NCBI RefSeq assembly: GCF_036245475.1
Contig: NZ_BTPM01000002.1
Coordinates: 124,001 to 188,000 of the forward strand
Length of the DNA stretch: 64,000 nt
Source of the DNA: Vibrio sp. 10N
Lineage (GTDB): Bacteria > Pseudomonadota > Gammaproteobacteria > Enterobacterales > Vibrionaceae
Direction of reading: 5' to 3'
Part shown: one piece after another, positions 1 through 8,716 of the stretch
Position numbering within the stretch: position 1 is the first letter of the stretch
Layout: each line of letters starts with the position of its first letter
Program-made: the position numbers and the translations under genes
The notes under the pieces: model-generated
Seen by the model: only the letters and a program-made list of their open reading frames with translations
The model's database searches: none
Told to the model about the DNA's origin: nothing

Positions 1-225
1 TTACTCGGGCCACATAAGACTCAAGCAGGTTCGGTTTCGGCGCTTTCAGGGTCGATACAAATGGTAATCGCAGGCGTGTTTGGTGGATTTTTAGTGGAGT
101 ATTGGGTTACCAATCAAGTGGCATTGGGACGCTTCTATGTTATGTCTGCGTTGTTAATGGCAGTCGTATTATTGATGAGCCAGGTTCGACGTTTTGGACG
201 CAGCGTTGCACCGATAGACAACTAG
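1..225 (+). CDS. MFS transporter, C-terminal fragment (cut by window start)
   Basis: An open frame runs from the first base to a TAG at 223-225, giving the last 74 residues of a protein. The fragment contains two hydrophobic stretches (around MVIAGVFGGFLVEYW and MSALLMAVVLLMS) and a short basic tail. The text ALSGSIQM followed by a Gly-rich helix resembles the last two helices of Bcr/CflA-type 12-TM drug efflux transporters of the major facilitator superfamily. The start and most of the gene lie outside the window, so the substrate cannot be named. The neighbour mtgA is convergent, with 64 bp between the two stops. Confidence 0.6.
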   Translation, partial: LLGPHKTQAGSVSALSGSIQMVIAGVFGGFLVEYWVTNQVALGRFYVMSALLMAVVLLMSQVRRFGRSVAPIDN

Positions 226-289
226 CTTTTCCACTGAGTTTTTATGCCACAAAGCTTTATTGGTCCTGCTCAAGTCAGTTATTTAAACA

Positions 290-967
290 TTAAAGCGTAA
301 GCGGCCCTAAGTTGTTCATTTGTGTTACTACCCAGTGTGTTCGCCTGTTCACGTAATCAGACATCGGAGTAGGGCGAATTCGATAAGGGTTTGGCAGGAC
401 AACTGCAAGCTGTGCTGCTTGAATCGCGGTCAATTGAGACGATGGTACTTTGAAAAACTCCTGACTAGCGGCCTCAACACCATAGATCCCGGGGCCGAAC
501 TCAATGACATTGAGGTAGACCTCCATAATACGCTGTTTGCCCCAAATCACTTCCAACAATAGGGCGATATACAGTTCATAGGCCTTTCGGATATACGTTT
601 GACTCGGAAATAGGAATACGTTCTTGGCCGTTTGTTGGGTAATGGTGCTTGCGCCACGACTCGGACCAGCAGCGCCGCTGTTTGAAATGACACTCCACAG
701 TGCAACAACATCGATCCCGTTGTGATCGGGAAAACGTTGATCTTCGGATGCTATCACCGCTTTAGGCATATTTGGTGAGATGTTCTCTAGTGGCACCCAT
801 GTTTGATGGACTTGTGCTGGGTAATCCTCTGGTGGTGACAGAGTTCGGGCAATCTTCCATCCCCAAATAGGCGGGTTGATGAACTTAAAGAAGATCACCA
901 ATAGCAGCGGTACGCCAAGCAGAATGCAGGTGATATTGATGAATAGCTTCTTTATCATAGTTTTCAT
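290..967 (-). CDS. mtgA: Monofunctional biosynthetic peptidoglycan transglycosylase
   Basis: This 225-aa protein polymerises lipid II into glycan strands at the outer face of the inner membrane. It has no transpeptidase domain. One N-terminal membrane anchor (about residues 8-28) is followed by a GT51 domain. The first signature, VIASEDQRFPDHNGID, carries the catalytic Glu, and the second is RGASTITQQTAKNVFL. The motif ELYIALLLEVIWGKQRIMEVYLNVIEFGPGIYG is typical and is partly repeated in all members. Length matches E. coli MtgA (about 242 aa). Two ATGs lie close together (codons 1 and 4) with no decisive Shine-Dalgarno sequence, so the exact start is uncertain. The gene stands alone. Confidence 0.95.
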   Translation of the reverse strand: MKTMIKKLFINITCILLGVPLLLVIFFKFINPPIWGWKIARTLSPPEDYPAQVHQTWVPLENISPNMPKAVIASEDQRFPDHNGIDVVALWSVISNSGAAGPSRGASTITQQTAKNVFLFPSQTYIRKAYELYIALLLEVIWGKQRIMEVYLNVIEFGPGIYGVEAASQEFFKVPSSQLTAIQAAQLAVVLPNPYRIRPTPMSDYVNRRTHWVVTQMNNLGPLTL

Positions 968-1132
968 TATGTTATGAATTTCCTAGGCTATTGGTTAGTG
1001 TAGAGCTGATTCTTGTTGGGTGCAAAAGAGTGATGTCAATTTGTGGTGCTGAGTTGAACTAACCGTAAGGCATGTCGTCTAAAAATTCAGTTTAGCTTTG
1101 ACGCAATATCGACCTTAAACAAGGAAAATAAA

Positions 1133-1777
1133 ATGTTAGTAAAGGCCACGCCCTATTTTCTTGCTGCCTGTTTGGCACTTTCCCCTAGCGCATTTGCAGC
1201 CGAAGAAACGAACTCAGACGCAAAAGCACAAGAGACAAATACAGAAGCCAGCTCTGAGAGTAGTGAATCAAGTAGTAAATATGAGGCGACACTCAATAAG
1301 TTCAAACAAGCCCCAGCAACCTTACCGTTTTTTGAGAACGCATACGGCTACGCGGTATTCCCGACAGTCGGCAAGGGTGGCTTTGGTATTGGCGGTTCCT
1401 ATGGTGAGGGGCAAGTCTACAAGCAAGGCATGCATGTGGGCGATTCAACATTGGCGCAGCTAAGTATTGGATTGCAACTTGGGGCTCAGGCTTACAGCGA
1501 AATTATTTTCTTTGAGAGCAAGGCGGATTACTACGCATTCACCAGCGGCAGCTTTGAATTTGGTGCGCAAGCTTCTGCTGTAGCTCTGACACTAGGCGCG
1601 AGTGCGCAAGCGGGTTCTACTGGTGCTGGAGCACAAGCGGGGGACAAGCAAAGCCAGGCGACTTACATCAATGGAATGGCGGTGTTTACTATGACCAAGG
1701 GCGGTCTAATGTATGAAGCATCGATTGGCGGTCAGGGCTTCTCGTTTGCCCCAAACAACAATTATGATGCTAACTAG
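1133..1777 (+). CDS. SYLF/Ysc84-domain lipid-binding protein, exported
   Basis: This 214-aa protein has a signal peptide ending near SAFAAEE, then a Ser/Glu/Thr-rich low-complexity linker (residues 24-48). The folded region starts at about residue 50. The segment PFFENAYGYAVFPTVGKGGFGIGGSYGEG is the hallmark opening of the SYLF (Ysc84) domain, known in eukaryotes to bind phosphoinositides. Bacterial members are secreted or periplasmic and of unknown role. The domain contains an Ala/Gly-rich stretch (SAVALTLGASAQAGSTGAGAQAG) that looks expanded. AAGGAAAATAAA just upstream is a good ribosome-binding site for the ATG at 1133. It is a single-gene unit. Confidence 0.8.
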   Translation: MLVKATPYFLAACLALSPSAFAAEETNSDAKAQETNTEASSESSESSSKYEATLNKFKQAPATLPFFENAYGYAVFPTVGKGGFGIGGSYGEGQVYKQGMHVGDSTLAQLSIGLQLGAQAYSEIIFFESKADYYAFTSGSFEFGAQASAVALTLGASAQAGSTGAGAQAGDKQSQATYINGMAVFTMTKGGLMYEASIGGQGFSFAPNNNYDAN

Positions 1778-1794
1778 TTAAACCTTGCTTACTG

Positions 1795-1825
1795 ATGCCG
1801 CCCTCCTGTGATGGGAGCGCGGCAT
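1795..1825. terminator. Weak hairpin between convergent genes
   Basis: ATGCCGC (1795-1801) pairs with GCGGCAT (1819-1825), and CTCC/GGAG pairing inside extends the stem. There is no clear T-run on either side, so this may be a weak shared terminator for the SYLF gene and cheV. Confidence 0.4.
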
Positions 1826-1847
1826 TAGTATTAAAAAGTAAAGGGAG

Positions 1848-2753
1848 TTAGTGGGCGGTAAGCTGCTCAGCACCGCGCAACATCGCTTCAATAAGCTCGC
1901 CCGCGTTAAATTTCACTAATGCTTCATGAGCCCCCACTTGATGGGCACGTTCGGTACACATTTCGCTAGATAACGACGTGTGCAGTATGCGATAGGCATG
2001 CCCTAAGCTTGGGTCATTTTGTACTTCAAATGCCAATTCGTAGCCGTCTAATCCTGGCATTTCAATATCACTCACGAGAATGTCGATGGCATCGTTTTGC
2101 TCGGCTTTGTTGCGCATAAAAGCGAGTGCGCTGTTGCCGTCTTTGCAAATATCGAACGGAATATTAATTTGGTTAAGTGCATCGCCGAGCTGCTTGCGTG
2201 CAATAGAAGAGTCATCTACCAACAAGATATTGAGTGCTTTAATTCGCTCCCTCTGCACATCGGTGAGCATAGGAATTTTGGTATCAGCGTATTGCGGATA
2301 AATTTTCGATAGCAACAACTCGACATCGAGCAATTGGACGATTTGGTCATTAAAACGCGTTACGCCAGTGACAAACACATTTTTGCCGCTGCTCTCTGGT
2401 GCAGGCTCAATCGACTTCCAATCACACTCGATGATTTTGTCTATCTCTCTCACCATAAAGGCTACGACAGTGCGCAGGCAGTCTGTAACGACTAGGTAGG
2501 TGCTGTTGTACTCTTCTGGCGCAATAGGACGAAAGCCTATAGCCGCAGCCATATCAATAACGGGTACAGTTAGGCCGCGAATACTCACCGTACCGACCAC
2601 GTGTTGGTGTGAGTAAGGGATCTGCGTCGTCGGCATGAAAGGAACGATCTCTCGTACCTTAAGTGTGCCGATGGCAAAACGTTGCTTTTGCATGTTGAGT
2701 GTAAACAACAACATGCCCTGTGATTGATTTGCCTTACTGATGGTTGCTTTCAT
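1848..2753 (-). CDS. cheV: Chemotaxis coupling protein CheV (CheW-REC)
   Basis: CheV proteins couple chemoreceptors to CheA and carry their own receiver domain for adaptation. Residues about 10-150 form a CheW-like domain (LLFTLNMQKQRFAIGTLKVREIV, then VSIRGLTVPVIDMA). Residues about 175-295 form a receiver with the acidic pocket LVDDSS, the phospho-acceptor Asp in ILVSDIEMPGLDGYE, and the conserved Thr/Ser and Lys (HTSLSS, VKFNAGEL). The frame is open 47 codons further upstream, to 2894. The start at 2753 (MKATISKANQ) fits the family length of about 301 aa and removes an unlikely N-terminus. Vibrios carry several cheV copies away from the main che operon. Confidence 0.9.
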   Translation of the reverse strand: MKATISKANQSQGMLLFTLNMQKQRFAIGTLKVREIVPFMPTTQIPYSHQHVVGTVSIRGLTVPVIDMAAAIGFRPIAPEEYNSTYLVVTDCLRTVVAFMVREIDKIIECDWKSIEPAPESSGKNVFVTGVTRFNDQIVQLLDVELLLSKIYPQYADTKIPMLTDVQRERIKALNILLVDDSSIARKQLGDALNQINIPFDICKDGNSALAFMRNKAEQNDAIDILVSDIEMPGLDGYELAFEVQNDPSLGHAYRILHTSLSSEMCTERAHQVGAHEALVKFNAGELIEAMLRGAEQLTAH

Positions 2754-2931
2754 TATATTGCTTTCTCTATTCGCCAATAGATTGATTTTATAAACTTTCC
2801 TAGCAAATGTTAATGCGGCAGTCGCTCGAAAAACTTTAGTTGCGTGAAAAGTAAACGTGATTTGAATCTCATTTTGAATTACACTCAGCGCCACTTATCA
2901 TCCCATAGTCGAATAAAGATCGAGGCAACCC

Positions 2932-3210
2932 ATGGCGAGAACTGCGGCAGCACTTCACATTTTGGTTAAACACAAAGAGCAAGCTGAAGATATCATCAAA
3001 CAGCTGAAGAAAGGTGCTAAGTTCCAAACACTTGCGAAAAAGTACTCCACCTGCCCATCAGGCAAAAAAGGCGGTGACTTAGGTGAGTTCCGTAAGGGCC
3101 AAATGGTACCTCAATTTGATAAAGTCTGCTTTTCAGGCGAAACGCTAGTACCACATTTGGTGAAGACTAAGTTTGGCTGGCATGTGGTGAAGGTACTATA
3201 TAGAACATAG
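2932..3210 (+). CDS. ppiC: Parvulin-type peptidyl-prolyl isomerase
   Basis: This 92-aa single-domain parvulin catalyses cis-trans isomerisation of prolyl bonds in the cytoplasm. It aligns along its whole length with E. coli PpiC: it starts with [12 protein letters not shown], contains [24 protein letters not shown], and ends with [11 protein letters not shown]. The active-site His residues (ALHILV and FGWHVV) and the CPSG/Asp region are present. There is no signal peptide. It is monocistronic and divergent from cheV. Confidence 0.95.
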   Translation: MARTAAALHILVKHKEQAEDIIKQLKKGAKFQTLAKKYSTCPSGKKGGDLGEFRKGQMVPQFDKVCFSGETLVPHLVKTKFGWHVVKVLYRT

Positions 3211-3260
3211 GTTGTAGTGCCGTTGTGTCACGATGAGCACTTTGTGAAACGGATCTGACT

Positions 3261-3290
3261 AAAAAGGCACCTATCCAAGATAAGTGCCTT
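3261..3290 (-). terminator. Rho-independent terminator of the large lipoprotein gene
   Basis: AAGGCAC (3264-3270) pairs with GTGCCTT (3284-3290). Read on the minus strand, the stem is followed by a T-run (complement of AAAAA at 3261-3265), just past the stop of the lipoprotein gene at 3312. Confidence 0.75.
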
Positions 3291-3311
3291 CCATTCGTGA
3301 GTTAGCAGAAG

Positions 3312-6300
3312 TTAATTAAAGTAATTAGCTTTTGTATCAAGGGTAAACTCTACAGTCCAATTAGACATAAACCCATCGTAGTTGGTACCTATAGTGTTAG
3401 CGGTGGTCCAAGCCGTCACTTGCTCAAATGACTTGAGAACAAACTTATTGCCACCGACATCGACAATATAGAAAATAAACTGCGCCGTAACGCTGCCGTT
3501 ACTGAAGGTAGTTCGGTAACCCACACCATTATCATCTTCGATGAGAACCCAATTGCCCGAAAAGGTCATCTCTGGATCATTGCCTGAAGCAGGAATGATC
3601 AGCTTAGCATCACCGGATTGTCCGTTCACATCATCGACATCAAAAATGATGGTTTCTGGATCGCTCATATCATCATCAACGCGTGTCATGACCACGACTT
3701 CACTGTCTTCAATAAGATCGTCGGCAATGCGGGGCATATACATGATACTGCTAAAGTTTTGTTCGTCGATACAGTTCGAAACGGCCATTAGGTAGTCGGT
3801 ATAGCTTGAAGTGGTCGCAGGGGCGCCAGCGTCATCATCAAACTCATCTCGACTTGATGCCCTGTCGCAGTTATAGATATCTGTACCAATGGTACTGAGC
3901 TTGTATGACCAAGCCTCATCATCACCCTCCCAGAACTCAACCACATACATACCAGACTCATCGATATCTGAGACCCCAAAGTGAGCTTCGGTTACTCCAT
4001 CCCAGCCGAGTTCAATCACATTGTCATTGTCGCTGATTGACCAATCGAAATCTCCATAGCTAATGCCGTTATGGACTTCGTAGCCGGTCATGTCGCCTCT
4101 AAAGCTAAATAATGTGCTGTAATGGCCGTTATCATCATGCCACGCAAAAGCTTGCTCAGGTAATGTCAAATCACTAGTTTGAAGTTGTGGGGAACTCACG
4201 CCTTGACAGTCATAATATGCCGATAGCTCAGATTCAAGTGCTGCAACGCTGTTAATAGAGTCATCGTCTACTCTACAAAATTCGTTGTCTCTGGTTAACG
4301 TAAAGTCCTCTGACCAAACTTCAGACATTGCTTGATTATCTTCGGTCCATTCGTCATAGGTGGTAAAGGCATACTGGTCATCTATCGTATCGATAAGCGC
4401 CCACTGCCATGTGCCGCCATCTTCGTAGTTAATGGTGAGAATATCGTCAGCAATACTCCATGTTACGGAGTAGTTGTCAGTCACGTCACCATCTTTGACA
4501 ACAGTCGCTTGTCCATCTGGCGCAAAATAGTATTCTCTAGTGCTTACACCGTCACCGCGAGTGCGTAAGTAGCTGTTGCCTTCAAACATGCTGTTGGTGA
4601 GTTCGAGTTTGCCGCCACAAGCAGAAATAGCGTCGACAAAGTCAGACTCCGTCGCTGTTGCAGATCCGCTTTCATCCCATGTATCACCAGCGTAACAGAC
4701 ATACTGGCTTCTTAATGCGGTTTGATATTCTGTCAGTGCAGTGTCGTTGAAAAGTGTCAACGTTGTTATCTTGGCAGGGCTTTCTTCAGTATGGCTGACT
4801 AAGCTGCCTTGATAGACTTGGGTATCCTCTCCTTGAGCGGTAAACTCGGAAAAAATGACAGTGTTGGAAGGTAAAGCATCGTCGCCAATGGCGTCTATGA
4901 TGCTATCAGGTAAGGTAAACGACACAAGGTCTACAGAGTTAATACTACTCTCTGTCCATGTCGTAGTTATTGGTTCTTCAGCTACCGTCTGCATAATCGC
5001 AAACTCGTCTGAATCAGTGAGTGTGTAGAAATAGACAGTTTGCTCGACGCTGGCTCCTTCATTACCATCGACTAGTTGTACTGCGATGTTGTCGGCAATG
5101 AATATACCATTGAGGTCAGTCGCCATTCCAGCAGTGAGTTCAGATTGGCTAGAGGTTGACACCGAGTCAAGGTTCGCGATGGCGACATTATTGGTTGATT
5201 CCACAGCGTCATAAAGCTGGTAAAAGTCCTCTGTAGTGTAGGCGACTAGACTTAGCGCTTCGGCACCTTGTGAGTACTGTGAACTTTTGTTTACGAATGG
5301 CCAGTAATTAATGTAATCGCTAATCACTTCACCTTCTAGATCGACTGGCGTACCTGAAAGTGTAAAGTTGGCGAAGGTGCTTTCGTTATCAGAAATGGTA
5401 CCGGTCCAAGATCGGCCGTCATAATCAAGCTTAAAATTGGCTTCGGTTTTGACCCAGCCAGAATCAGACAGCCAGATGTCATTGAGATCTATATCATCCC
5501 AACTCGCAGCACCTTCTTCGTCAAATGAAAGGGTTTCCGCGTCGCGATACTCAGCTGACCAAACCCCTTCAGCCTCAGAAAGCTCGAAAATTGAGCGCTC
5601 CATCTCAGGGTCGTCAAAGTCGAGGTCTCCCCATAACTCATAGACGGTATTGTTTCTGTCAAAAAATGCTGAGATCACAACAGAGCCCGCGGTACCGATG
5701 CTGTCATCAAGAGGCGCGAAGTCTTCGTCATCTAGGACGCCATCATTATCGTCGTCAGGATCAGAATTGTTACCGATGCCATCTTCGTCGGTGTCTATAG
5801 ACTCAGTGCTGTCGAGTGGGAAAGCGTCGTCTTCGTCTAATGTAGTGTCATTGTCGTCATCAGGGTCAGCATTGTTACCGATACCATCGTTATCGGTATC
5901 AACAGATTCTGTACTATCGAATGGGAAAGCGTCGTCCACATCTAATGTATCGTCATTATCGTCATCAGGGTCAGCATTGTTTCCGATGCCATCGTTGTCA
6001 GAGTCTAGCCATTCAGATGAATCCAGTGGATAGGTATCGACATCGTTGTTGTAAGTATCTCCATCAATATCGTCATCCATATTATCGCCGATACCATCAC
6101 CATCGCTATCACGTGTTGAAAACTTATAACCCTCTGGGTAGGCATCATTTATCTTGTTCACACTATCGTCAAAGTCGTCGAGGATATCTGGAACACCATC
6201 GTCGTCAATATCTGCGTCTTTTTCTTCATTGGTTAGTGTTCGAAAGTCGTCGCCATCTTTCACGATTTCGATGTCACTAAGATCAGTGTCTTCTTCGGTC

Positions 6301-7013
6301 AAAGCGCTACCCAAGGCACTTTTTAGCTTGTTGAGGTCGCTGTTTACGCTTGTGCTGTCGCCAGCGGTATTTTGTTTAAGCTCGTCTCGGTTGCTTGGCA
6401 GGGTTTCACTCTTCACGATGAGTTGAGCAAGGTTGGCGAGTTTGTTTTCGCCAGTAGAAATAAAGTCACCCAGAAGCACAGTGCCTTCCGGCAGGCCCAT
6501 ATCTTCAACGACTTGTTGGGTTGCAGCTTCTATTGTCGCTTCTTCATTGCTGGAACTTCGTTTTAACTCTTCGAGTTTTAGATGAACGAGTGTTGTCAAA
6601 GGCGTAATTATTGTTTCTCCAGGTGGCGCGGTCATCACATAGGGACTGTCGACAATACTGTTAGGATCGTTGGCAATGGCCTCTTCACGCGTGGTATTCG
6701 GGTTAGCTCCCAGATCGACAGTGCCGGCTCGAACTTCGGCTATGACTGGATAATTATCTGGGTTATCAATGCCGCTAATGTCAAGACTGACAACACCACC
6801 AGCACCAGTGGTGCCACTGGGTTCATTGCTATCGAACTCACCATTTTCTACTACGTCTAACCAAACAAATGCACCATGTAAATATCCATCAATTGCGGTT
6901 ACGTTCCGTTCACTGTTAGCCGAACCATTATCTGTAGAGGTATCGCTACCGCCACCACAAGCAGTAAGCACGGATACGATTGACATCGCCAGTGCACTTT
7001 TCACTAGTCTCAT
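3312..7013 (-). CDS. Large surface lipoprotein with thrombospondin type-3 calcium repeats
   Basis: I do not recognise a named family for the whole protein, which is about 1233 aa. It starts with a lipoprotein signal (MRLVKSALAMSIVSVLTAC, lipobox LTAC followed by GGGS), so it is predicted to be lipidated and exported. Residues about 270-450 hold a run of Asp-rich type-3 repeats (DSDGDGIGDN, DSDNDGIGNNADPDDDND, repeated with small changes), which bind calcium in thrombospondin and many marine bacterial proteins. The rest is acidic, aromatic-rich and beta-like, with paired Cys residues. GAGG seven bases before the ATG at 7013 favours this start over the more upstream ATGs at 7052 and 7031. It is monocistronic with its own terminator. 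The role could be surface adhesion or binding. Confidence 0.75.
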   Translation of the reverse strand: MRLVKSALAMSIVSVLTACGGGSDTSTDNGSANSERNVTAIDGYLHGAFVWLDVVENGEFDSNEPSGTTGAGGVVSLDISGIDNPDNYPVIAEVRAGTVDLGANPNTTREEAIANDPNSIVDSPYVMTAPPGETIITPLTTLVHLKLEELKRSSSNEEATIEAATQQVVEDMGLPEGTVLLGDFISTGENKLANLAQLIVKSETLPSNRDELKQNTAGDSTSVNSDLNKLKSALGSALTEEDTDLSDIEIVKDGDDFRTLTNEEKDADIDDDGVPDILDDFDDSVNKINDAYPEGYKFSTRDSDGDGIGDNMDDDIDGDTYNNDVDTYPLDSSEWLDSDNDGIGNNADPDDDNDDTLDVDDAFPFDSTESVDTDNDGIGNNADPDDDNDTTLDEDDAFPLDSTESIDTDEDGIGNNSDPDDDNDGVLDDEDFAPLDDSIGTAGSVVISAFFDRNNTVYELWGDLDFDDPEMERSIFELSEAEGVWSAEYRDAETLSFDEEGAASWDDIDLNDIWLSDSGWVKTEANFKLDYDGRSWTGTISDNESTFANFTLSGTPVDLEGEVISDYINYWPFVNKSSQYSQGAEALSLVAYTTEDFYQLYDAVESTNNVAIANLDSVSTSSQSELTAGMATDLNGIFIADNIAVQLVDGNEGASVEQTVYFYTLTDSDEFAIMQTVAEEPITTTWTESSINSVDLVSFTLPDSIIDAIGDDALPSNTVIFSEFTAQGEDTQVYQGSLVSHTEESPAKITTLTLFNDTALTEYQTALRSQYVCYAGDTWDESGSATATESDFVDAISACGGKLELTNSMFEGNSYLRTRGDGVSTREYYFAPDGQATVVKDGDVTDNYSVTWSIADDILTINYEDGGTWQWALIDTIDDQYAFTTYDEWTEDNQAMSEVWSEDFTLTRDNEFCRVDDDSINSVAALESELSAYYDCQGVSSPQLQTSDLTLPEQAFAWHDDNGHYSTLFSFRGDMTGYEVHNGISYGDFDWSISDNDNVIELGWDGVTEAHFGVSDIDESGMYVVEFWEGDDEAWSYKLSTIGTDIYNCDRASSRDEFDDDAGAPATTSSYTDYLMAVSNCIDEQNFSSIMYMPRIADDLIEDSEVVVMTRVDDDMSDPETIIFDVDDVNGQSGDAKLIIPASGNDPEMTFSGNWVLIEDDNGVGYRTTFSNGSVTAQFIFYIVDVGGNKFVLKSFEQVTAWTTANTIGTNYDGFMSNWTVEFTLDTKANYFN
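5680..6220 (-). repeat. Asp-rich type-3 (DxDxDG) repeat tract in coding sequence
   Basis: The stretch encodes several near-identical copies of D(T/S)D(N/E)DGIGNN(A/S)DPDDDND followed by DAFP(L/F)DSTES. The DNA copies are also similar (the blocks around 5750-5780, 5850-5900 and 5960-6010), so copy number could vary by recombination. Confidence 0.7.
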
Positions 7014-7148
7014 ATTAAGCCTCATGTCCATTTTTATTAGATGCAATTCCAATTGCTATGTATCTTTACGTACAATTGTGTTTGGCCTTCTATCGTTCGG
7101 CCTAAAGTGAATAAAGTTGAGATGAGGTGGGGCTGCAATTGCTTGAAT

Positions 7149-8342
7149 TTAACTCCCCCCTTTTAGGGGTGAGGAAATAGAATTAATTGTGATAATCATC
7201 ACAATTAATTCTGACTGTTTGCTAACATCAAATTTGCTGAAGATTTTTTGTATATGATCTTTGATGGTGTAATGGGAGCGGTGAAGTTGCTGCGCAATTT
7301 GTACGCGGGTTAAACCAAGAATTATTCCTTCGCAGATGCGAATTTCCATATCACTGAGTTGGTAAAGAGACTTAATCAGAACAGTGTTTAGTTGAGGTTT
7401 TAGTGAAGTATCAACGAAGTAAACTAAGCACTGTTGCGCACCTTTTTGAAGGGAAAGTGGTGAGAAAACACAGTGCAGCTTTGAACCGTCACTTTTGTTT
7501 ATGGTTAGACAAGACATAGGGAGGGGGCGATTCGTTTGGTTTTGTGTCACAACGAAGCCGTGCATCTTAAACTGTTGCTGTTGTTCTTGGTTCTTGAATT
7601 GAAATTTATGGTGATTAATTTCCATCAGATCTTCGTTGTCGATATAAGAGCACAGAGCGGCGTTATACGCCAATACCTCGTTGTTACAACCGAGCAACAG
7701 GGTTGGAAGAGGGGAGTGTTCGACATAGTGATATTGTGTGTTGCTTTCTGTTCTATTTCGATTCGTGTGGTAAGCGCTGTAAGCTTGTTTTATGTGAGGA
7801 ACTAATAAATCAAGCAGGTCTAGTTCGTGTTGATAAAAACGCCCTTGTCCTGCCTTTCTGTGAGCTGCGATACATACAATGTGGTGTTCATTATCAAGAA
7901 CAACTGCGCAGCAAACATCAATAAACTTGTGTCTATCAAACCATTGCTCAGCAGATGATTGAACCTGATGAGGATGCGTCATTTCGGCACGACCAATATC
8001 TCGTAATAATGAATAGAACTTTTCCGGTGGATTCGTTTGCATAAAGTCTAATACGTAATCGTTGGTGAAGTACTTGTTCTTAATATATTCGAGCAGTGCT
8101 TGCGTGGAATGACCGGACATCCAAGCAGAGTCGATGCTTAATGTAGACTTACTGGTTGAGTATATAGCTATATCTGATAAGTCAAAGCATTGCACCATAG
8201 TGTCGACGAAATCCTGAAAGCCATTGTCAGAGTTTACGCACCGATAAAGTAATTCCAATAGACTATTATATTGTTCTATTGGTATAGGCAGGTTTTGTAA
8301 AGCGTTCTCAATTGGAAAACGAACAACTAACGGAGTATTCAT
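7149..8342 (-). CDS. LuxR-family transcriptional regulator
   Basis: This 397-aa protein has a C-terminal GerE/LuxR helix-turn-helix (about residues 330-385: LSDMEIRICEGIILGLTRVQIAQQLHRSHYTIKDHIQKIFSKF, given here only as its family signature). The first 200 residues look like a GAF/autoinducer-type sensor fold, and a PAS-like segment (PLPTLLLGCNNEVLAYNAAL) sits in the middle. No receiver aspartate is seen, so it is not a classical response regulator. It does not match LuxR/HapR (TetR type) or the short acyl-homoserine-lactone receptors. The lipoprotein gene lies downstream on the same strand after 135 bp. The target is unknown. Confidence 0.8.
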   Translation of the reverse strand: MNTPLVVRFPIENALQNLPIPIEQYNSLLELLYRCVNSDNGFQDFVDTMVQCFDLSDIAIYSTSKSTLSIDSAWMSGHSTQALLEYIKNKYFTNDYVLDFMQTNPPEKFYSLLRDIGRAEMTHPHQVQSSAEQWFDRHKFIDVCCAVVLDNEHHIVCIAAHRKAGQGRFYQHELDLLDLLVPHIKQAYSAYHTNRNRTESNTQYHYVEHSPLPTLLLGCNNEVLAYNAALCSYIDNEDLMEINHHKFQFKNQEQQQQFKMHGFVVTQNQTNRPLPMSCLTINKSDGSKLHCVFSPLSLQKGAQQCLVYFVDTSLKPQLNTVLIKSLYQLSDMEIRICEGIILGLTRVQIAQQLHRSHYTIKDHIQKIFSKFDVSKQSELIVMIITINSISSPLKGGS

Positions 8343-8509
8343 ATCGTATTTGATGCCATTTTATAAATTATAATTAATATAGTTTTGAGGATAGTATCAA
8401 TAAGCGATTTGTCTAGTTGATGTGCAGCTATCTATCTGAGTAAAAATATAATTGTTATGTCTTTACGGCTGTAAAATCTACATGTAGTTCGGGAAGGGGG
8501 GGGCACACG

Positions 8510-8644
8510 ATGTCTAACTTGGGATGCGGTGTTATTGTCAGTCAAGAGGCGACAAACCGAGGTATTTTGGTTGCCACAGGCTTGTTGCCCGATGCTGACG
8601 CGATGAATCACTACCAAGTGGGGGAGCTCACTGAGGTGAATTAA
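8510..8644 (+). CDS. Possible small protein (44 aa)
   Basis: The ATG at 8510 opens a 44-codon frame (MSNLGCGVIVSQEATNRG... ending GELTEVN) that I do not recognise. A very purine-rich AAGGGGGGGG lies 7-15 bases upstream and could act as a ribosome-binding site. A G/C-rich hairpin with a partial T-run follows 20 bp after the stop, which fits a short plus-strand transcript. Against it, there are no homologues I can name, and the run of eight G at 8496-8503 could hide a frameshift in a decayed longer gene. Confidence 0.35.
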   Translation: MSNLGCGVIVSQEATNRGILVATGLLPDADAMNHYQVGELTEVN

Positions 8645-8663
8645 TTTAACTCCAAGGACACCG

Positions 8664-8695
8664 TAGCCTGCGCAGTCAGCGCGGGCTATTTCTAT
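8664..8695 (+). terminator. Hairpin after the possible 44-aa gene
   Basis: TAGCCTGCGC (8664-8673) pairs with GCGCGGGCTA (8679-8688) with one G-T pair, followed by TTTCTATT on the plus strand. Confidence 0.6.
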
Positions 8696-8716
8696 TACTG
8701 AGTGTGGCGTATAAGC

